Assembly: GCA_003542655.1 (NCBI GenBank)
Contig: DPKF01000044.1
Location: 1-7,139, forward strand
Direction of reading: 5' to 3'
Length of the DNA stretch: 7,139 nt
Source of the DNA: Holosporales bacterium
GTDB taxonomy: Bacteria; Pseudomonadota; Alphaproteobacteria; Paracaedibacterales; UBA11393
Positions within the stretch are counted from its first letter, which is position 1. Each line of letters opens with the position of its first letter. Made by a program: the position numbers and the translations under genes. This document shows positions 6,103 through 7,139 of the stretch, in pieces. Below the pieces are notes generated by a model. The model was not told where the DNA came from and did no database searches. It saw nothing but the letters and a program-made list of their open reading frames with translations.

Positions 6103-6896
6103 GGTGTGCAATAGGGGCGGGAGGATTCCAAAGATAAGAAGTTTTTTAAAGTTGTAATCAGCTCGTTATCATCTTCGCTATCGAGTAATGTTTGGATATT
6201 ATTTTGAAAATTTTTTTCTTTATTCTTAAATAAGCTATCATAGGCTTTCATCAGGCCACGTGTTTTTGCCGTTGGTATGCCAAGGCGACGCATTCCAATA
6301 AGATTTAAGCCGTTTAAATGTGCACGTTCTCCCATGACCAGTCCATATGGAATAACATTTTTATCAACGCCTGACATGCCGCCAATCATTGCATGCTCTC
6401 CAATGCGAACAAATTGTTGCACTGCTGACATGCCGCCAATAACGGTGCGTTTGCCAACGTGAACGTGGCCTGCAAGGTTAACATAATTTGCAAGAACAAC
6501 ATGGTCACCCACGACACAGTCGTGGGCAATATGCGTACCGACCATAGCAAGCACATTATTGCCTACCGTTGTTTCCATACGGTCACCTTCAGTGCCGGCT
6601 TGTATGGTTACATATTCACGAATGGTGCAGTTTTTTCCAATGCGCGTTCTTGAGTCTTCACCAGCAAATTTTAAGTCTTGTGGTGATTGCCCAATGGACG
6701 CAAACGGGTAAATTTTAGTGCCCTCATCAATCACAGTATCGCCTGCAACACAAACATGGCTTTTTAAAATAACATTATCTTTTAAGACAACTTTACTGCT
6801 AATGGTGCAATAAGGGCCAATCATAGAACCAGCGCCTATCTTTGCGCCATCCTCAATGATTGCAGTTGGATGAATTGTCGCGTTCTGTATTCTCAT
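6096..6896 (-). CDS. lpxA: UDP-N-acetylglucosamine O-acyltransferase
   Basis: LpxA transfers a 3-hydroxyacyl chain from acyl carrier protein to the 3-hydroxyl of UDP-GlcNAc, the first step of lipid A synthesis in the cytoplasm. The 266 residues match the family (E. coli 262). The first two thirds are left-handed beta-helix hexapeptide repeats (IHPTAIIEDGAKIGAGSMIG onward). GQSPQDLKFAGE (69-80) is a family signature, and the catalytic base is His125 in THIAHDC, with His122 before it; numbering coincides with E. coli. Gly173 (MIGGMSG), equivalent to the E. coli residue linked to 14-carbon chain choice, is kept, so a long hydroxyacyl donor is the better guess. Residues from about 195 form the helical C-terminal part, ending in a short extra tail. 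The ATG at 6896-6894 is the only start below an in-frame stop 12 bases upstream. lpxD, fabZ and lpxB, common neighbours, are missing here. Confidence 0.96.
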   Translation of the reverse strand: MRIQNATIHPTAIIEDGAKIGAGSMIGPYCTISSKVVLKDNVILKSHVCVAGDTVIDEGTKIYPFASIGQSPQDLKFAGEDSRTRIGKNCTIREYVTIQAGTEGDRMETTVGNNVLAMVGTHIAHDCVVGDHVVLANYVNLAGHVHVGKRTVIGGMSAVQQFVRIGEHAMIGGMSGVDKNVIPYGLVMGERAHLNGLNLIGMRRLGIPTAKTRGLMKAYDSLFKNKEKNFQNNIQTLLDSEDDNELITTLKNFLSLESSRPYCTPK

Positions 6897-6928
6897 GAAT
6901 ATTAATGTCTACTTTTTTATACACCCTA

Positions 6929-6956
6929 ATTATATGTGATAGCGCATGAATTTAAA
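6929..6956 (-). promoter_or_regulatory. Likely lpxA promoter
   Basis: On the minus strand, a perfect -10 TATAAT (6934-6929) lies 16 bases after TTTAAA (6956-6951), a four-of-six match to the -35. Transcription would begin near 6922 and leave a leader of about 26 bases before the lpxA ATG. The leader has no clear Shine-Dalgarno. This is the best promoter match in the window. Confidence 0.5.
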
Positions 6957-7122
6957 AATAGCGTATTGTTACAAAATGTTTTGAGTTTGCTATATGGGGT
7001 AGGGGTTCTTTATACAATGATAGTGCGCTGTTGTTGAGCAGACAATATGGATGATTTGAAAGTAGTTTAAACCTCAATTCGGGATTAACTTTTTATAAAG
7101 GAATGTGAGATATATTAAAAGT

Positions 7123-7139
7123 ATGGCAATAAAAGCCTA
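7123..7139 (+). CDS. Possible first codons of a gene continuing beyond the right edge
   Basis: An ATG at 7123 opens MAIKA and is cut by the window edge; the next codon begins TA and could be Tyr or a stop. Upstream, AAAGGA (7097-7102) is 20 bases away, too far for normal spacing; a GTG at 7105 is in frame but too near it. TATATT (7111-7116) would put a transcription start close to the ATG, so a leaderless message is possible. A degenerate CtrA-like match, TCAA-N7-TTAAC, lies at 7074-7089. Nothing identifies the product. The remaining bases from 6957 to 7122 show no RNA gene or repeat I can support. Confidence 0.2.

Noticed and set aside
6277..6653. Plus-strand open frames opposite lpxA
   Set aside because: Antisense to conserved hexapeptide repeats and the catalytic His region of LpxA; shadows.
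6957..7122. Search for a tRNA, small RNA or riboswitch upstream of the possible right-edge gene
   Set aside because: No cloverleaf arms, no GC-rich stem and no recognisable aptamer core were found.

Overview
The window is AT-rich DNA from a Gram-negative bacterium; I estimate the G+C by eye at the mid to high thirties. Six genes are complete and a seventh runs off the left edge. lpxA (lipid A synthesis) and two Sec-exported binding proteins indicate an outer membrane and periplasm. The pyruvate dehydrogenase E2 is of the short single-lipoyl type shared by Alphaproteobacteria and mitochondria. The divergent gap contains a perfect match to the alphaproteobacterial CtrA box. An AT-rich alphaproteobacterium fits best, possibly a host-associated or streamlined lineage. 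I cannot place it to genus, and the lifestyle is inference from base composition only.

Layout. From 1685 down to 1 on the minus strand lie a class II aldolase/adducin-family gene and, 19 bases later, an alpha/beta hydrolase gene that leaves the window. A 244-base divergent gap (1686-1929) holds a CtrA-like site, a possible promoter and a small inverted repeat. From 1930 to 5074 on the plus strand run pdhC and then two paralogous amino-acid-type periplasmic binding proteins. The spacing (32 bases, then a 4-base ATGA overlap) suggests one transcript. A weak terminator-like hairpin follows, then fmt (5153-6091, plus). fmt meets lpxA (6896-6096, minus) tail to tail across 4 bases, inside an 18-base perfect A/T palindrome. 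The last 243 bases hold a good lpxA promoter and perhaps the first codons of another gene at 7123.

How the genes fit together. Most are housekeeping: E2 makes acetyl-CoA, Fmt formylates initiator tRNA, and LpxA starts lipid A synthesis. Each sits apart from its common partners (no E1 or E3 beside pdhC, no def beside fmt, no lpxD/fabZ/lpxB beside lpxA), so gene order looks rearranged. The least ordinary part is the tandem pair of solute-binding proteins without permease or ATPase, attached to the pdhC transcript. I see no mobile element, CRISPR array, rRNA or tRNA, and nothing I would call a new multi-gene system.
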